Source of the DNA: Clostridia bacterium
Lineage (GTDB): Bacteria; Bacillota; Clostridia; Christensenellales; Borkfalkiaceae
DNA length: 64,000 nt
NCBI GenBank assembly: GCA_017399945.1
Contig: JAFQAQ010000003.1
Location: forward strand, 1-64,000
Direction: 5' to 3'
Made by a program: the position numbers and the translations under genes. The notes beneath the pieces are model-generated. The model did not search any database. It was not told where the DNA came from and saw nothing but the letters and a program-made list of their open reading frames with translations. This document shows positions 1-9,243 of the stretch, piece after piece. The stretch's first letter is position 1. Each line of letters starts with the position of its first letter.

Positions 1-3
1 CTA

Positions 4-51
4 GTGGTTGCGGGGAGGGGATTTGAACCTCCTGACCTTCGGGTTATGAGC
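4..51 (-). repeat. Truncated 3' half of tRNA-fMet (att-like repeat)
   Basis: These 48 bases are identical, in the same orientation, to 11172-11219, the anticodon-to-CCA half of the intact initiator tRNA gene. Identity stops abruptly inside the anticodon arm, so this is not a working tRNA. A 3'-half tRNA copy lying beyond the intact gene is the usual signature of tyrosine-recombinase integration, and it marks the outer boundary of the defence island. Confidence 0.85.
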
Positions 52-239
52 GAGTCCAAAACCACTATTTTTTTGCTCAATAAAACTTTTTAAGTATCGT
101 TAAAATCATTAGAGATTTACTTGCGATTTCAACATGCATATCCAAGCAAAACTTAAAAATTCTTAAAAATACTCTAAGACTATTTTATGCCACTTTTGCA
201 CAAATTCGTAGCACCACTCGTAGCACCTCGCTTAGTTTC
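52..239. other. Island left end, no gene
   Basis: AT-rich sequence between the tRNA remnant and the end of hsdR. I see no coding potential. It contains two TCGTAGCAC-type motifs near 199-227, one of which recurs at the other end of the island. Confidence 0.6.
194..213 (+). repeat. Left copy of 20-bp island-end repeat
   Basis: TTTTGCACAAATTCGTAGCA matches 10581-10600 at 19 of 20 bases in the same orientation. A second shorter version, CCACTCGTAGCACC, follows at 214-227. Short repeats just inside both ends of an island inserted at a tRNA fit arm-type integrase binding sites; that role is inferred. Confidence 0.55.
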
Positions 240-3200
240 TTATGCAACAGCATTGGCGTTAATTTGCTCTATGATGCCACGAATCCCAAACCAAACGTTA
301 ACGTCTTTAAACACATCCACAATGCTACCATAATCGGTAAACGGCGCTTCTTGAAGAACGCTTAAATCCTTCATGATCCCATTACGAACAATATATTCGA
401 TTACCTGGTTAACGAAATATATTTGTTTGCTGTCAAATTTTGTTTCGTTTAAGTATTCAGCAAACAATTCCTTTGCCGTGTTCATATCTAGCCCTACAAT
501 TTCACGCACAAATTCGCCTAACGGTTTTTGTCCATACGCCAACTCATATTCTTCTTTTGAACCTAATTCTGACCACAAAATGTTTTCAAGTTCATTTAAA
601 TCTTCACTTGATAAAGGTTGATTAGTTTTCAGTTTAGAAATAACTGCGTTTTCTTGATGCTGGCGAACATAAAACTCAGCTTTTGCTTTGTAGTTTTTCA
701 AGACATCGCTATCAAGCTCAGAATCCTTCCATTCAACTGACAAAATATCATCAGCGAAATCAGTTGTGTAAACAATTTTTCTTTTAGGAATAAATTTAAT
801 CAAATCACGCAAAGATTTACGGATATGTTCAAACTCATTTATCCCTGCCATTTCTAAATATTCTGTCTGCAAAATCTCACTAATCAACGATGATTGCACC
901 ATAATTTGTGGAATATTGGCAATAGCCGACAATGCAGAAACTTTTTTCTTTAGATCGTTTCTTGCCCTGTTATAAGTTTTTCCCACAAGATACGCAAGTT
1001 CAATGCCGTACATAAGTGAGTCAAATCGCAAAGCATTAATTTCATCTTCAATAGGCAAAATTAGTGGTGCAATATGTTCTGCAATAAGCAAAGTATCTTC
1101 ATAAGAAAGCGAGTTAAACACTTCTTTATTAGAATACTTTTCTATAAAACGCAATTGAAGTTTAACGGCAAAATTATTTTTGTCGAGTTTGTTTATTTGC
1201 TCAAAAACGTCTTCAACTAAATCTGCACGGAATTTAATCAACTCTTCAGTTTGATATTCTAACGCTTGTAACTTGAAAATAATTTGCGTTTTAAGATTAA
1301 ATAAGGCTGATTGTAAAGCAATAGTGTTATTTGCATCCTTTCCTTTGTTCACGCTAAAGAAATCACAAACCCCACAGAAATCGAATACGTAAAACTCACG
1401 TTTATCTTCGCCGTCAAGAACCCCTTCGCAAAGCCTTGTTCCACGCCCAATCATCTGCCAGAACTTCGCACTACTCATAACCGGCTTAAATATTACAAGG
1501 TTAAGAATTTCAGGAATATCAATACCTGTATCAAGCATATCAACCGATATTGCAATTTGTGGAAGTTTGTTTCCGTCTGAAAACTCATCTATTGCACTTT
1601 GTGCATAGTTAGTGTAATTATCAATAACCTTTGCATATCCGTTTAAGTGTGGATACTCTCTATTAAAAATCTCAAAAATCTTTTCTGCATGCGCATGACT
1701 TTTAGCAAAAATAATAGTCTTGCCTATTTTTTGGCCATAATCAACCTTTAAGGCATTATCCATAACCGTACGAAGTGCCTTAACGATAGTATCTTCGTTA
1801 AAAATCCACTCGTTTAACGCCTTGCTGTCAATGCTTTCTGGCAACTCCCCATTTTCATCAACAAAAGTATTTTCGTATTCTTCTCTATCTTCAATTGAAA
1901 GGTCGCTATAAACAATACCCTTTTGCATAAATTTTAGGGCAACGTTTATAACTTTATAATCAACCAAATATCCGTCAAGAACGGCTTGTGCTAAATCATA
2001 TCCGTAAGTCGGCACACCGTTTTCAAGTTCAAAAATATCGTAAGTGTTTTTATCAATGTCTTCTTTTGGCGTTGCAGTAAGCCCAACCATAGGCGCATCA
2101 AAATAATCGAATATCGCCTGATATTTGTTGTATATTGAACGGTGAGCCTCGTCGCAAACGATTAAATCAAAATGCCCACAAGTAAAAAGCCTGCCCTGTT
2201 CGTCCTTAACGTCGTCAATGCAGTTCATCATCGTTTGATAGGTAGAAAATATTCCGCACGCCGTAACGTCACGGTCATTTTCACACATATTAGACACCGA
2301 AAAATCGGGCAAAAGATTAACAAACGCACGCTTTGCTTGGGTTACAAGCGCAGTTCTATCCGCCAAAAATAATACGTTTTTTATCCAGCCGTGATTAAGG
2401 AGCACGTCAATTAACCCTATAACCGTTCTCGTTTTACCAGAGCCTGTCGCCATAACGAGTAATGCCTTACGGCGATTACGATTGTCGAATGCTTCACACA
2501 CCGACTTGATTGCAGCATCTTGATAATAACGCCCAGCAATGCGCTTGTCCACCATAACGTTTTTAAGCGAAGTTCTTTGCGTGCGAAGATTAAAAAGTCG
2601 CTCTAAATCACGCTTTGAGTATATTCCACTAACTTCTCTTTCAGGATAATATTTGTCATCCCAAATGCGAGTGTCGAATCCGTTAGTTAAAAAGATAATA
2701 GGACGACGATTAAACTTCTTTTCTAAAAGGTCTGCATATAACTTTGCTTGTTGACGCCCTACTGCTAAATCCACGCAAGTCTTTTTAGCTTCAACAACGG
2801 CAAGTGGCTTTCCGTCGTCACCAAATAAAACGTAATCAGCATAACCAATACCAGCAGAGTTTGGCATGCCGAAAAGTTCATATTCATTTAACCAGTTTTG
2901 ATTTTCTATCCAACCACTATCGGAAAGTGATACGTCTATGTAATGTTTTCTCGTTTCAAATTCAGATGGCTCTTGCTTTGGAATATAGGTTTTTTCTTGG
3001 CTCTCGCGCTTTGCCGTTAACTCTTCTTTAAGTTTAGCGTTTTCCTTTAATAATTCTTCAAAATTGATTTGAACGGAATTATCTAGCAATGTTTCTTCTT
3101 GAACGTCTGGCAACGTCTTATCATATTCTTTTTCGGCATAATCTTCCGCATAAAAGTATGCGATAGCATCTAAAACGTAGAAAAGATTTTCTAAACATAC

Positions 3201-3527
3201 TCTTGCTTGCTCTTCGGTTGTTTTACGGTTAGAGTGCGCAACGTTATTACCAAGCTTTCTTATAAAATGCATACGGTTTAAGATTTCCGCACCCATAATA
3301 GAGCGGAATTCTTCCGTACCCATAAGCGTGTTTAGGCTATCGTCGTAAACGGGCAGTTTTAATTCAGCATCTACCGAATACATCCACTTAACGGCAAGCT
3401 CCATTGCCCTACGACAATTTATAACACACGCATCAATATCAATTTTGAAAATCTTTTCAGCGGAAACCGCCACGGACGAAAAACTATCAAACCTTTTTTC
3501 TTCCGTCAAAAAATCAAAGTTCGTCAT
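240..3527 (-). CDS. hsdR: Type I restriction enzyme, R (motor/nuclease) subunit
   Basis: This is the ATP-dependent translocase and nuclease subunit of a type I restriction system, acting on DNA with HsdM and HsdS. The N-terminal 130 residues resemble a DUF4145 domain. An HsdR_N nuclease core follows, with D231 and the E246-A-K248 of a PD-(D/E)xK site. The SF2 helicase motor has Walker A TGSGKT at 361-366, DEAH at 459-462 and TATP at 484-487. The C-terminal third resembles EcoEI_R_C. At 1095 residues it is full length. It is the last gene of the leftward operon, 18 bases after the HAD gene, with an AGGAAC ribosome site before its ATG. I see no frameshift. Confidence 0.95.
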   Translation of the reverse strand: MTNFDFLTEEKRFDSFSSVAVSAEKIFKIDIDACVINCRRAMELAVKWMYSVDAELKLPVYDDSLNTLMGTEEFRSIMGAEILNRMHFIRKLGNNVAHSNRKTTEEQARVCLENLFYVLDAIAYFYAEDYAEKEYDKTLPDVQEETLLDNSVQINFEELLKENAKLKEELTAKRESQEKTYIPKQEPSEFETRKHYIDVSLSDSGWIENQNWLNEYELFGMPNSAGIGYADYVLFGDDGKPLAVVEAKKTCVDLAVGRQQAKLYADLLEKKFNRRPIIFLTNGFDTRIWDDKYYPEREVSGIYSKRDLERLFNLRTQRTSLKNVMVDKRIAGRYYQDAAIKSVCEAFDNRNRRKALLVMATGSGKTRTVIGLIDVLLNHGWIKNVLFLADRTALVTQAKRAFVNLLPDFSVSNMCENDRDVTACGIFSTYQTMMNCIDDVKDEQGRLFTCGHFDLIVCDEAHRSIYNKYQAIFDYFDAPMVGLTATPKEDIDKNTYDIFELENGVPTYGYDLAQAVLDGYLVDYKVINVALKFMQKGIVYSDLSIEDREEYENTFVDENGELPESIDSKALNEWIFNEDTIVKALRTVMDNALKVDYGQKIGKTIIFAKSHAHAEKIFEIFNREYPHLNGYAKVIDNYTNYAQSAIDEFSDGNKLPQIAISVDMLDTGIDIPEILNLVIFKPVMSSAKFWQMIGRGTRLCEGVLDGEDKREFYVFDFCGVCDFFSVNKGKDANNTIALQSALFNLKTQIIFKLQALEYQTEELIKFRADLVEDVFEQINKLDKNNFAVKLQLRFIEKYSNKEVFNSLSYEDTLLIAEHIAPLILPIEDEINALRFDSLMYGIELAYLVGKTYNRARNDLKKKVSALSAIANIPQIMVQSSLISEILQTEYLEMAGINEFEHIRKSLRDLIKFIPKRKIVYTTDFADDILSVEWKDSELDSDVLKNYKAKAEFYVRQHQENAVISKLKTNQPLSSEDLNELENILWSELGSKEEYELAYGQKPLGEFVREIVGLDMNTAKELFAEYLNETKFDSKQIYFVNQVIEYIVRNGIMKDLSVLQEAPFTDYGSIVDVFKDVNVWFGIRGIIEQINANAVA

Positions 3528-3545
3528 TTTTTAAGTTCCTTTGTT

Positions 3546-4724
3546 TTATTCAACCTTATATTTTGCTTTTAACTCTCTCACATACTTTGTATTACCGCAA
3601 AATTTAAATACTTTCATATAGAAATTTTTAATATCTTCATCTTCTAAAATCCAATTCACTTGAGAATTTTCAATTGCAATTTTACATAAATCATTTGCTT
3701 GCGTTTTATTAAATGTATCATATTTGTTTAATTCTGCAATGACCGTATGTGTACTTGTAAAACTATAACTAGACTCTAGCGAAGATATTACGCTATCTTT
3801 TCGTGTTGTTTCAACTTTACATGCTTGTGACATTGCATATTCATTGCTTTCATTAAGTTGCTTATAATGCAATTCTTCAAGTTTTTCATTAGTCACTGTT
3901 TTATCTATAATCATTTTGACTAATTTATCTAATTCCGAATTTTCAGAATAATCTGCTTTAGCAAAATATTTTATGCGGTTGTCGTGCATAATTTCTAAAA
4001 CTTTTGTTTTGTCTTGTGTGTCGGGATTATAAACACCTATTGAATGTCCACCATTTGCATTAACTAATTTCATGCAAGGTATATCCGTGTCGCTATCGCC
4101 TATATAAACCATGTTCCTAAAAGGCACTCTTATTTCATCTGGTGAAAAATATTTATTCACTGCCATATCGTTAATGTCCAAAACACCTTTTTCTATCCTA
4201 AATAAAAATTGTGTTTTGTTTGTATAATTTATAACCTGCGCAGGCCAAACTGCAACCCCGTCATCGTCATAATAAAATGAACTTGCATATATCTTTTCAA
4301 AAGCATCTGCTTTAGCAACAGACGTGCCTTCAATCATTTCTTTTAAACCAGAAGAAATAATATAATGCTCTATTATTACACCATGATTTTTCCCATAATT
4401 TCTAATCCTTTCAAACCACTTTTCTACGCCTGGGAATAATTTTACTGTTGCCCCATGTTCCATCAATGTTTGTTTGGTAAATATACGTTTACCCCGAGAA
4501 ACACTTTTCATTTTAAACATGTACGCAAGGTTTTGGTCCATATTGTTTTCTTCCGCCAAATCATTACTTTCTGTCCAAAACCTTTTTTCGTCTTCATAGC
4601 CTACTGCCTGCAAAAAGCCCTGTGCTTGCATATTGTCTGGCGACAAAGTTTTATCAAAATCATAACATATCGCAACAACGGGTTTACTCTCTTTCTTTTT
4701 ACGTTCAAAAACTTTTTCGCTCAT
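3546..4724 (-). CDS. HAD-family phosphatase in the type I locus
   Basis: A haloacid-dehalogenase-fold hydrolase, probably a phosphatase. Motif I is DFDKT with D22 as the expected nucleophile and D24 as acid/base. Motif II is ISSG around 123-126, a lysine near 170 fits motif III, and GDSDTD at 209-214 is motif IV, so the catalytic set looks complete. About 130 further C-terminal residues do not match the HAD core. AGGAG precedes the ATG. It lies between a membrane protein gene and hsdR in the same operon, suggesting a defence-linked job on a nucleotide or protein phosphate. Substrate unknown. Confidence 0.75.
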   Translation of the reverse strand: MSEKVFERKKKESKPVVAICYDFDKTLSPDNMQAQGFLQAVGYEDEKRFWTESNDLAEENNMDQNLAYMFKMKSVSRGKRIFTKQTLMEHGATVKLFPGVEKWFERIRNYGKNHGVIIEHYIISSGLKEMIEGTSVAKADAFEKIYASSFYYDDDGVAVWPAQVINYTNKTQFLFRIEKGVLDINDMAVNKYFSPDEIRVPFRNMVYIGDSDTDIPCMKLVNANGGHSIGVYNPDTQDKTKVLEIMHDNRIKYFAKADYSENSELDKLVKMIIDKTVTNEKLEELHYKQLNESNEYAMSQACKVETTRKDSVISSLESSYSFTSTHTVIAELNKYDTFNKTQANDLCKIAIENSQVNWILEDEDIKNFYMKVFKFCGNTKYVRELKAKYKVE

Positions 4725-4752
4725 CTTTTTCTCCTTTTTCTTTTGAATTTTT

Positions 4753-5418
4753 CTATAGCAAATTAATTAACCACGGTATAAGTATGGTAACAACAATCCA
4801 TCCAAAACTGTTTCTTGCCCTTTTTACTATGTTTTTACCAATGTCAATTTCATATTTAGGGAAAATATATCGTAATAAACACGTTAAACCTATATCAAGA
4901 ATTATAAATATAAAAAAACTCATAGTGATTGATGCTGTTATTTCCAATCCTTTATTAAAAAAAAGCAATGTTAACGGCACCCAAATCAACCCTATCATAA
5001 TTAAATGCAACACAAAACTATACGACAACCATTTCAAGGGTTTGTTTTTAACTATTGTTGTCTTCCATTCTTCAATATTTCTCGTCAAAATAGCCAAATC
5101 AGTTTCTTTTTTTGTTGTGATATTAACCTTGTAATATTCCCCCCAAATAGAATATTCAACCACTATGCCTTTAGAAAATGTTCTGTACCCTTGATCATCG
5201 AACTCCTCAAATTTTAACTTTATAGATTTTACAGCCTTACCTTCAAAATTTAATTCTTTAAACTCTGTTTGTGTTAACTCGTTATAATTTTCCGAATTTT
5301 TAAAATTGATATTAATTGATGCCGTAAAATTTTCTTTTTCTAAATTCCCAATTAAGTTTAATATGTTTTGTTTTGTAAAAACCGCACCAACTAGACTGAT
5401 TTCTTTTGAATATTCCAA
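4753..5418 (-). CDS. Membrane protein of unknown function in the type I locus
   Basis: I do not recognise a family. About 120 N-terminal residues look soluble and rich in beta-type sequence, followed by three hydrophobic segments near 128-150, 156-182 and 203-221. The start appears to be TTG, with AAGGAG motifs just upstream (two overlapping AGGAG runs); no in-frame ATG is better placed. The gene ends 28 bases before the HAD gene, so the two are probably co-translated as a pair. The arrangement of soluble sensor plus small membrane domain is common among defence effectors, but that is inference only. Confidence 0.6.
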   Translation of the reverse strand: MEYSKEISLVGAVFTKQNILNLIGNLEKENFTASININFKNSENYNELTQTEFKELNFEGKAVKSIKLKFEEFDDQGYRTFSKGIVVEYSIWGEYYKVNITTKKETDLAILTRNIEEWKTTIVKNKPLKWLSYSFVLHLIMIGLIWVPLTLLFFNKGLEITASITMSFFIFIILDIGLTCLLRYIFPKYEIDIGKNIVKRARNSFGWIVVTILIPWLINLL

Positions 5419-5512
5419 TGCTCCTTTCTCCTTTTTCTTTTGCTTTTATTTATTATACCATAAAAAACATCTCTAAAAGTCCAAACTTTTTAGACTTTTA
5501 AACAAGTTTGAC

Positions 5513-6685
5513 CTATCCAAAATATTGTTGCATAAGGGATTTTTTGAGTGTTTCTAATTTGTCGATTGATTTTTGTATCGCCAATTTCGATTTGTCTATC
5601 TGTTCAGCGAAGTTGGCAAAGTCTATTTGTTTGCTGATTTTAGGTACTAACATTTGAATTTTATTCATAGTTGAAATCGGCAACTGTGGTTGCGCTGAAC
5701 CACTTGCAATTTTTTCTTTTATTTCTGCGAGTTGCAACTTAAACTGTTCAATAAAAAAGATTTCATCTATTACCTCATGATTCATACGTAAAATGACCAT
5801 GCCTGAATTTATTCTAACATTATCAAATAGTACATCGTCAGAATAATATGCAAGGTTTCCTATTGTTCCTCTCGTAGTCAGTACAACATCTCCACGATTT
5901 AGTTTACCTTTACGTAGAAGTTCATCCTTATCTTTTGTAATAAACATACAGTTAGTAAAATCAAAACCGTTTGAAGTAACATTCTTGGCATTTAAAAATA
6001 AGCAATACCCATTTTCGTAAAATTCTTCTTGCTTGGGATAATTCTTCCCTCTATCTCCGTCTATAATTTCACATATAGAAGTCATTGGTTTATATGATTT
6101 ATTTTTATCAGTGATAGTTGGGGCACCAAACATCTCGATAAATCGGGATTTAATTAGTTGGTCTAATTTTTCAAATTGGGTTTTGCGTTTTTCTATTAAA
6201 CTGCTGACCTTATCTAACCTATCTACAATTTCCTTCTGTTCTTCCAACGAAACAAAATTAATTTCCATATTTCGTATATCTTTTAAGGAAAGAAACTTTT
6301 GTGTCCCCCCTCTATTATTTTCAACTATATATTTTTTGAACTTTTCACTATTCAAAAAATAAAAAATATACTTATTATTGATTTGTTCCCTGTTAAATTT
6401 AATCAATGCGACATTTTTAATTGCAAATTCAGTAAATTCTCCCACCAAATATGGATTGCCTATTGTTCCTATCATTGGCATAATAATATCGCCACTATCA
6501 ACTTTTGACCGCTCGTTAATTTTTTTATAATCATTCAAACTTATGTAATTAACAGCTGACAAATCCAACTTACTATCTACTATATTTTTTGAAGTCACTA
6601 GGGGGTATCCAGTTTCAATATAGGTTGGTGAATCGTGGGTACCATCCCTTACATCACATATTTCGCCTAATTTTACTTTTTTCAT
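5513..6685 (-). CDS. hsdS: Type I restriction enzyme, S (specificity) subunit
   Basis: This is the DNA-recognition subunit that directs HsdM and HsdR to a bipartite site. It has the two-repeat layout of the family: target-recognition domain 1 starts at VKLGEICDVRDGTHDSP and ends in a helical spacer near 150-190, and domain 2 starts near 200 and ends in a second coiled spacer with IDKSKLAIQKSIDKLETLKK. At 390 residues it is normal length. Its ATG overlaps the stop of the HEPN-like gene by four bases (ATGA), indicating translational coupling to an accessory gene rather than to hsdM. Confidence 0.93.
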   Translation of the reverse strand: MKKVKLGEICDVRDGTHDSPTYIETGYPLVTSKNIVDSKLDLSAVNYISLNDYKKINERSKVDSGDIIMPMIGTIGNPYLVGEFTEFAIKNVALIKFNREQINNKYIFYFLNSEKFKKYIVENNRGGTQKFLSLKDIRNMEINFVSLEEQKEIVDRLDKVSSLIEKRKTQFEKLDQLIKSRFIEMFGAPTITDKNKSYKPMTSICEIIDGDRGKNYPKQEEFYENGYCLFLNAKNVTSNGFDFTNCMFITKDKDELLRKGKLNRGDVVLTTRGTIGNLAYYSDDVLFDNVRINSGMVILRMNHEVIDEIFFIEQFKLQLAEIKEKIASGSAQPQLPISTMNKIQMLVPKISKQIDFANFAEQIDKSKLAIQKSIDKLETLKKSLMQQYFG

Positions 6686-7185
6686 TTTTCACCTTTTAAA
6701 TATTCTTCCCAACTTCTTCCAAATAGCCTTGTACAACATACTTCTCTTAAAATATCGCTAAATGTAATCAAAAAACCTATTTGAAAATCCATTGTTTTGC
6801 ATTTGCTAAAATCATGTTCATAGGCATATCGCCAATTTACAAACGCCTTATTTATATTGTCAAAATATTTTCTTTTAACGTATTCTTTTGAAAAACCACG
6901 ATAGCCAAACTCTAAAAAATTTTGGATAGGGTTTTTTATATCTTCTGGCAAAAGATTAAATAACTTTAACAATCCGTGTTCTCTATCATAACTAATGTCA
7001 TTATGCTTTAAGATACACTTTAAAAACACTTCACTTGCAAATGCAAAATTTACACCAACTGGCAATACATAGCATATTGCTTCAGTATCTTGCTCAAACT
7101 TTTTTAATGTTATTTCTGCACAATCATAAAAAGAACAAGCGTGGCGGAACATTTCCCTACAATCATATAAAAGCTCGCCTACCAT
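6682..7185 (-). CDS. HEPN-like protein, possible RNase, inside type I operon
   Basis: A 167-residue, mostly helical protein. Residues 119-124 read RYAYEH, which fits the RX4-6H signature of HEPN ribonucleases. The overall helix pattern (long N-terminal helices, motif in the last third) is also HEPN-like. The family call rests on this motif and size only, because related non-catalytic proteins can share a WRYxYE segment. It is sandwiched between a membrane protein gene (7 bases upstream) and hsdS (4-base overlap), so it is locked into the restriction operon. A toxin-like or abortive-infection role triggered when restriction fails is plausible but unproven. Confidence 0.5.
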   Translation of the reverse strand: MVGELLYDCREMFRHACSFYDCAEITLKKFEQDTEAICYVLPVGVNFAFASEVFLKCILKHNDISYDREHGLLKLFNLLPEDIKNPIQNFLEFGYRGFSKEYVKRKYFDNINKAFVNWRYAYEHDFSKCKTMDFQIGFLITFSDILREVCCTRLFGRSWEEYLKGEK

Positions 7186-7192
7186 TTTTCAC

Positions 7193-7735
7193 CTACATAA
7201 AAAGCATAAATATACAGGTAATAGTCATTATTACTGCCACACCAATTAAAATACCATAGGCAACATTTACTCTTACATTTCTATGTCTATATTCATTTAC
7301 TTTTTGTTTGAAAAATTTTGCTTTAATTTTCTCGTTTTCTTTTAATTCTTTATTACAATATTTTTCAAGTTCAGCAATAAATTTTTTATCCGTTAATTTC
7401 CAATAAGATTTAATGTTTGTTGGACAAAAATCTATTTCACTTTTATCTTCTTTATCCAATATATCTTGTTTATAATACGGCTTTACTTTATATGCCACAA
7501 TCAATGCTATAAAAGTTATCAACAATAATGCTGTTGCAATTATATATACGATTAGCGTGCTATTATCGTTAGATGGCATTTTTGATGTTAAAACAAATGA
7601 TAAAAGTGCAGTGATTACCACAAATATAAACGGAATAAAAAGTTTAATATTTGATATTTTAGTATCCACTTGTTTTTCCATTTGTTCTAATAAATTGTTT
7701 ACGCTATCTGTCCTTTTCTCTTGTTTTTCTTCCAT
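7193..7735 (-). CDS. Three-TM protein between hsdM and hsdS
   Basis: A 180-residue protein of unrecognised family. An N-terminal soluble helix of about 30 residues precedes two close hydrophobic segments near 31-50 and 62-83. A charged cytoplasmic stretch follows, then a final hydrophobic segment near 157-179. The layout resembles small transmembrane effectors of defence systems (Pycsar-type, for example), but I cannot assign it to one. Its ATG overlaps the hsdM stop by one base (TAATG) and it ends 7 bases before the HEPN-like gene, so the two look like an inserted pair. Confidence 0.6.
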   Translation of the reverse strand: MEEKQEKRTDSVNNLLEQMEKQVDTKISNIKLFIPFIFVVITALLSFVLTSKMPSNDNSTLIVYIIATALLLITFIALIVAYKVKPYYKQDILDKEDKSEIDFCPTNIKSYWKLTDKKFIAELEKYCNKELKENEKIKAKFFKQKVNEYRHRNVRVNVAYGILIGVAVIMTITCIFMLFM

Positions 7736-9231
7736 TATAGCATTTCTCCTAATTCGGCAAGCCCTGCGGTGATTTCCATTTCTAATTCGTTTAAGTCTGC
7801 AAGCAGTTCTTCAGTTGACGGATATTCGACGGGTTTATATTCGGTCTTTTTATATTTATTGATAGAAAGGTCATAACCATTATCCACAATCTCTTTTTTA
7901 TCCACAAAGAAAGATTTTTCCGTTCTTTCTCTTTCCAATTCCCTTTCTAAATTATGGAAACGCTCTACAATATCAGGTATATCGTTCTCCTTTATTTCCG
8001 TTCTTTTATCATCCAAAGAAAAGCCGTCTGCCGTCATATCGTAAAACCAAACTTTATCCGTGCCACCATGCCCTGTTTTAGTAAACACCAAAACAGCTGT
8101 TGAAACACCTGCATAAGGCTTAAACACACCACTTGGCATAGAAATAACTGCATCAAGTTTATTATTTTCAATAATTTCTTGTCTAATTGCTTTATGTGCA
8201 GTTGAAGAGCCGAAAAGCACGCCGTCCGGTACGATACAAGCGCATCTTCCACCTTGTCTTAACATTCTTAAAAAAAGTGCAAGGAAAAGCAGTTCGGTCT
8301 TTTTAGTTTTGCAAACCTTTAATAAATCAGTTGAAACGGTGTCGTTATCTAAACTACCCTTAAAAGGTGGGTTGGCAAGTAATAGCGAATATTTTTCTTT
8401 ATCAGGGTTTTGGTCAGAAAGGCTGTCCCTATATTCAATGAAAGGGTTATCAATGCCGTGAGTCATCATATTCATTGCACCGATTCTAAGCATAGTTCTA
8501 TCCATATCGTAGCCGAAGAACATTTTATTCATATAGTGGTCTTTATTCTTTTTATCAAAGAAGATTTCGTTATGGCAATTTTCTTTTAAATATTCGCCTG
8601 CCGTAACCAAAAAGCCACTCGTTCCACACGCTGGGTCGCAAATAATATCTGTTGGGCTTGGCTTCATCATATCCACTATCATTTTAATTATGTGGCGTGG
8701 CGTTCTAAACTGACCATTTAAGCCAGACTGCGCTATCTTTGAAAGCAAATATTCATAAACGTCGCCCTTGGTATCAGATTCTTGTTGTTTTGCCATTAGG
8801 TCATAAATATTATCAAGCGTTTCCACTATCTTTGATAAAAGAAGTGGGGTTGGAATCTTAAAAATAGCATCGTTCATATATTTGCTATAAGCACTATCCT
8901 TATCATCATGCAAATTTTTAATGAAAGGGAAAACATAGTCTTGCATAATTGAATACATTTGCCCAGCAGGTTTATCGTGGAAAACGGACCATTTCAAAAG
9001 TTGGCCGTTTACAGGTCTGTCGTTTAAAATAACTTGTTCCTTAAATATGCTATTGTGTGGGATACCAAGCATAAGTGCTTCTTTACTACGTTTATTATCA
9101 GCATCGTCTAAATCTCTTATAAACATAAGGTATGTAATTTGTTCAACAACGTCAAGTGGGTTCACAAGTCCACCTGCTGCAAATATATCCCAAAGACCGT
9201 CTATCTTATTTTTTAATTCACCCGTAATCAT
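7735..9231 (-). CDS. hsdM: Type I restriction enzyme, M (methyltransferase) subunit
   Basis: An N6-adenine DNA methyltransferase that forms the modification core with HsdS. The N-terminal helical HsdM_N domain covers about 1-130. The AdoMet motif DPACGTSGF lies at 199-207 and the catalytic NPPF at 287-290. At 498 residues it is full length. GGAGAAAACAG precedes the ATG. It is the second gene of the leftward operon, 12 bases after fic. The next genes are not hsdS but an accessory TM/HEPN pair, which is unusual for a type I locus. Confidence 0.95.
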   Translation of the reverse strand: MITGELKNKIDGLWDIFAAGGLVNPLDVVEQITYLMFIRDLDDADNKRSKEALMLGIPHNSIFKEQVILNDRPVNGQLLKWSVFHDKPAGQMYSIMQDYVFPFIKNLHDDKDSAYSKYMNDAIFKIPTPLLLSKIVETLDNIYDLMAKQQESDTKGDVYEYLLSKIAQSGLNGQFRTPRHIIKMIVDMMKPSPTDIICDPACGTSGFLVTAGEYLKENCHNEIFFDKKNKDHYMNKMFFGYDMDRTMLRIGAMNMMTHGIDNPFIEYRDSLSDQNPDKEKYSLLLANPPFKGSLDNDTVSTDLLKVCKTKKTELLFLALFLRMLRQGGRCACIVPDGVLFGSSTAHKAIRQEIIENNKLDAVISMPSGVFKPYAGVSTAVLVFTKTGHGGTDKVWFYDMTADGFSLDDKRTEIKENDIPDIVERFHNLERELERERTEKSFFVDKKEIVDNGYDLSINKYKKTEYKPVEYPSTEELLADLNELEMEITAGLAELGEML

Positions 9232-9243
9232 CTGTTTTCTCCT

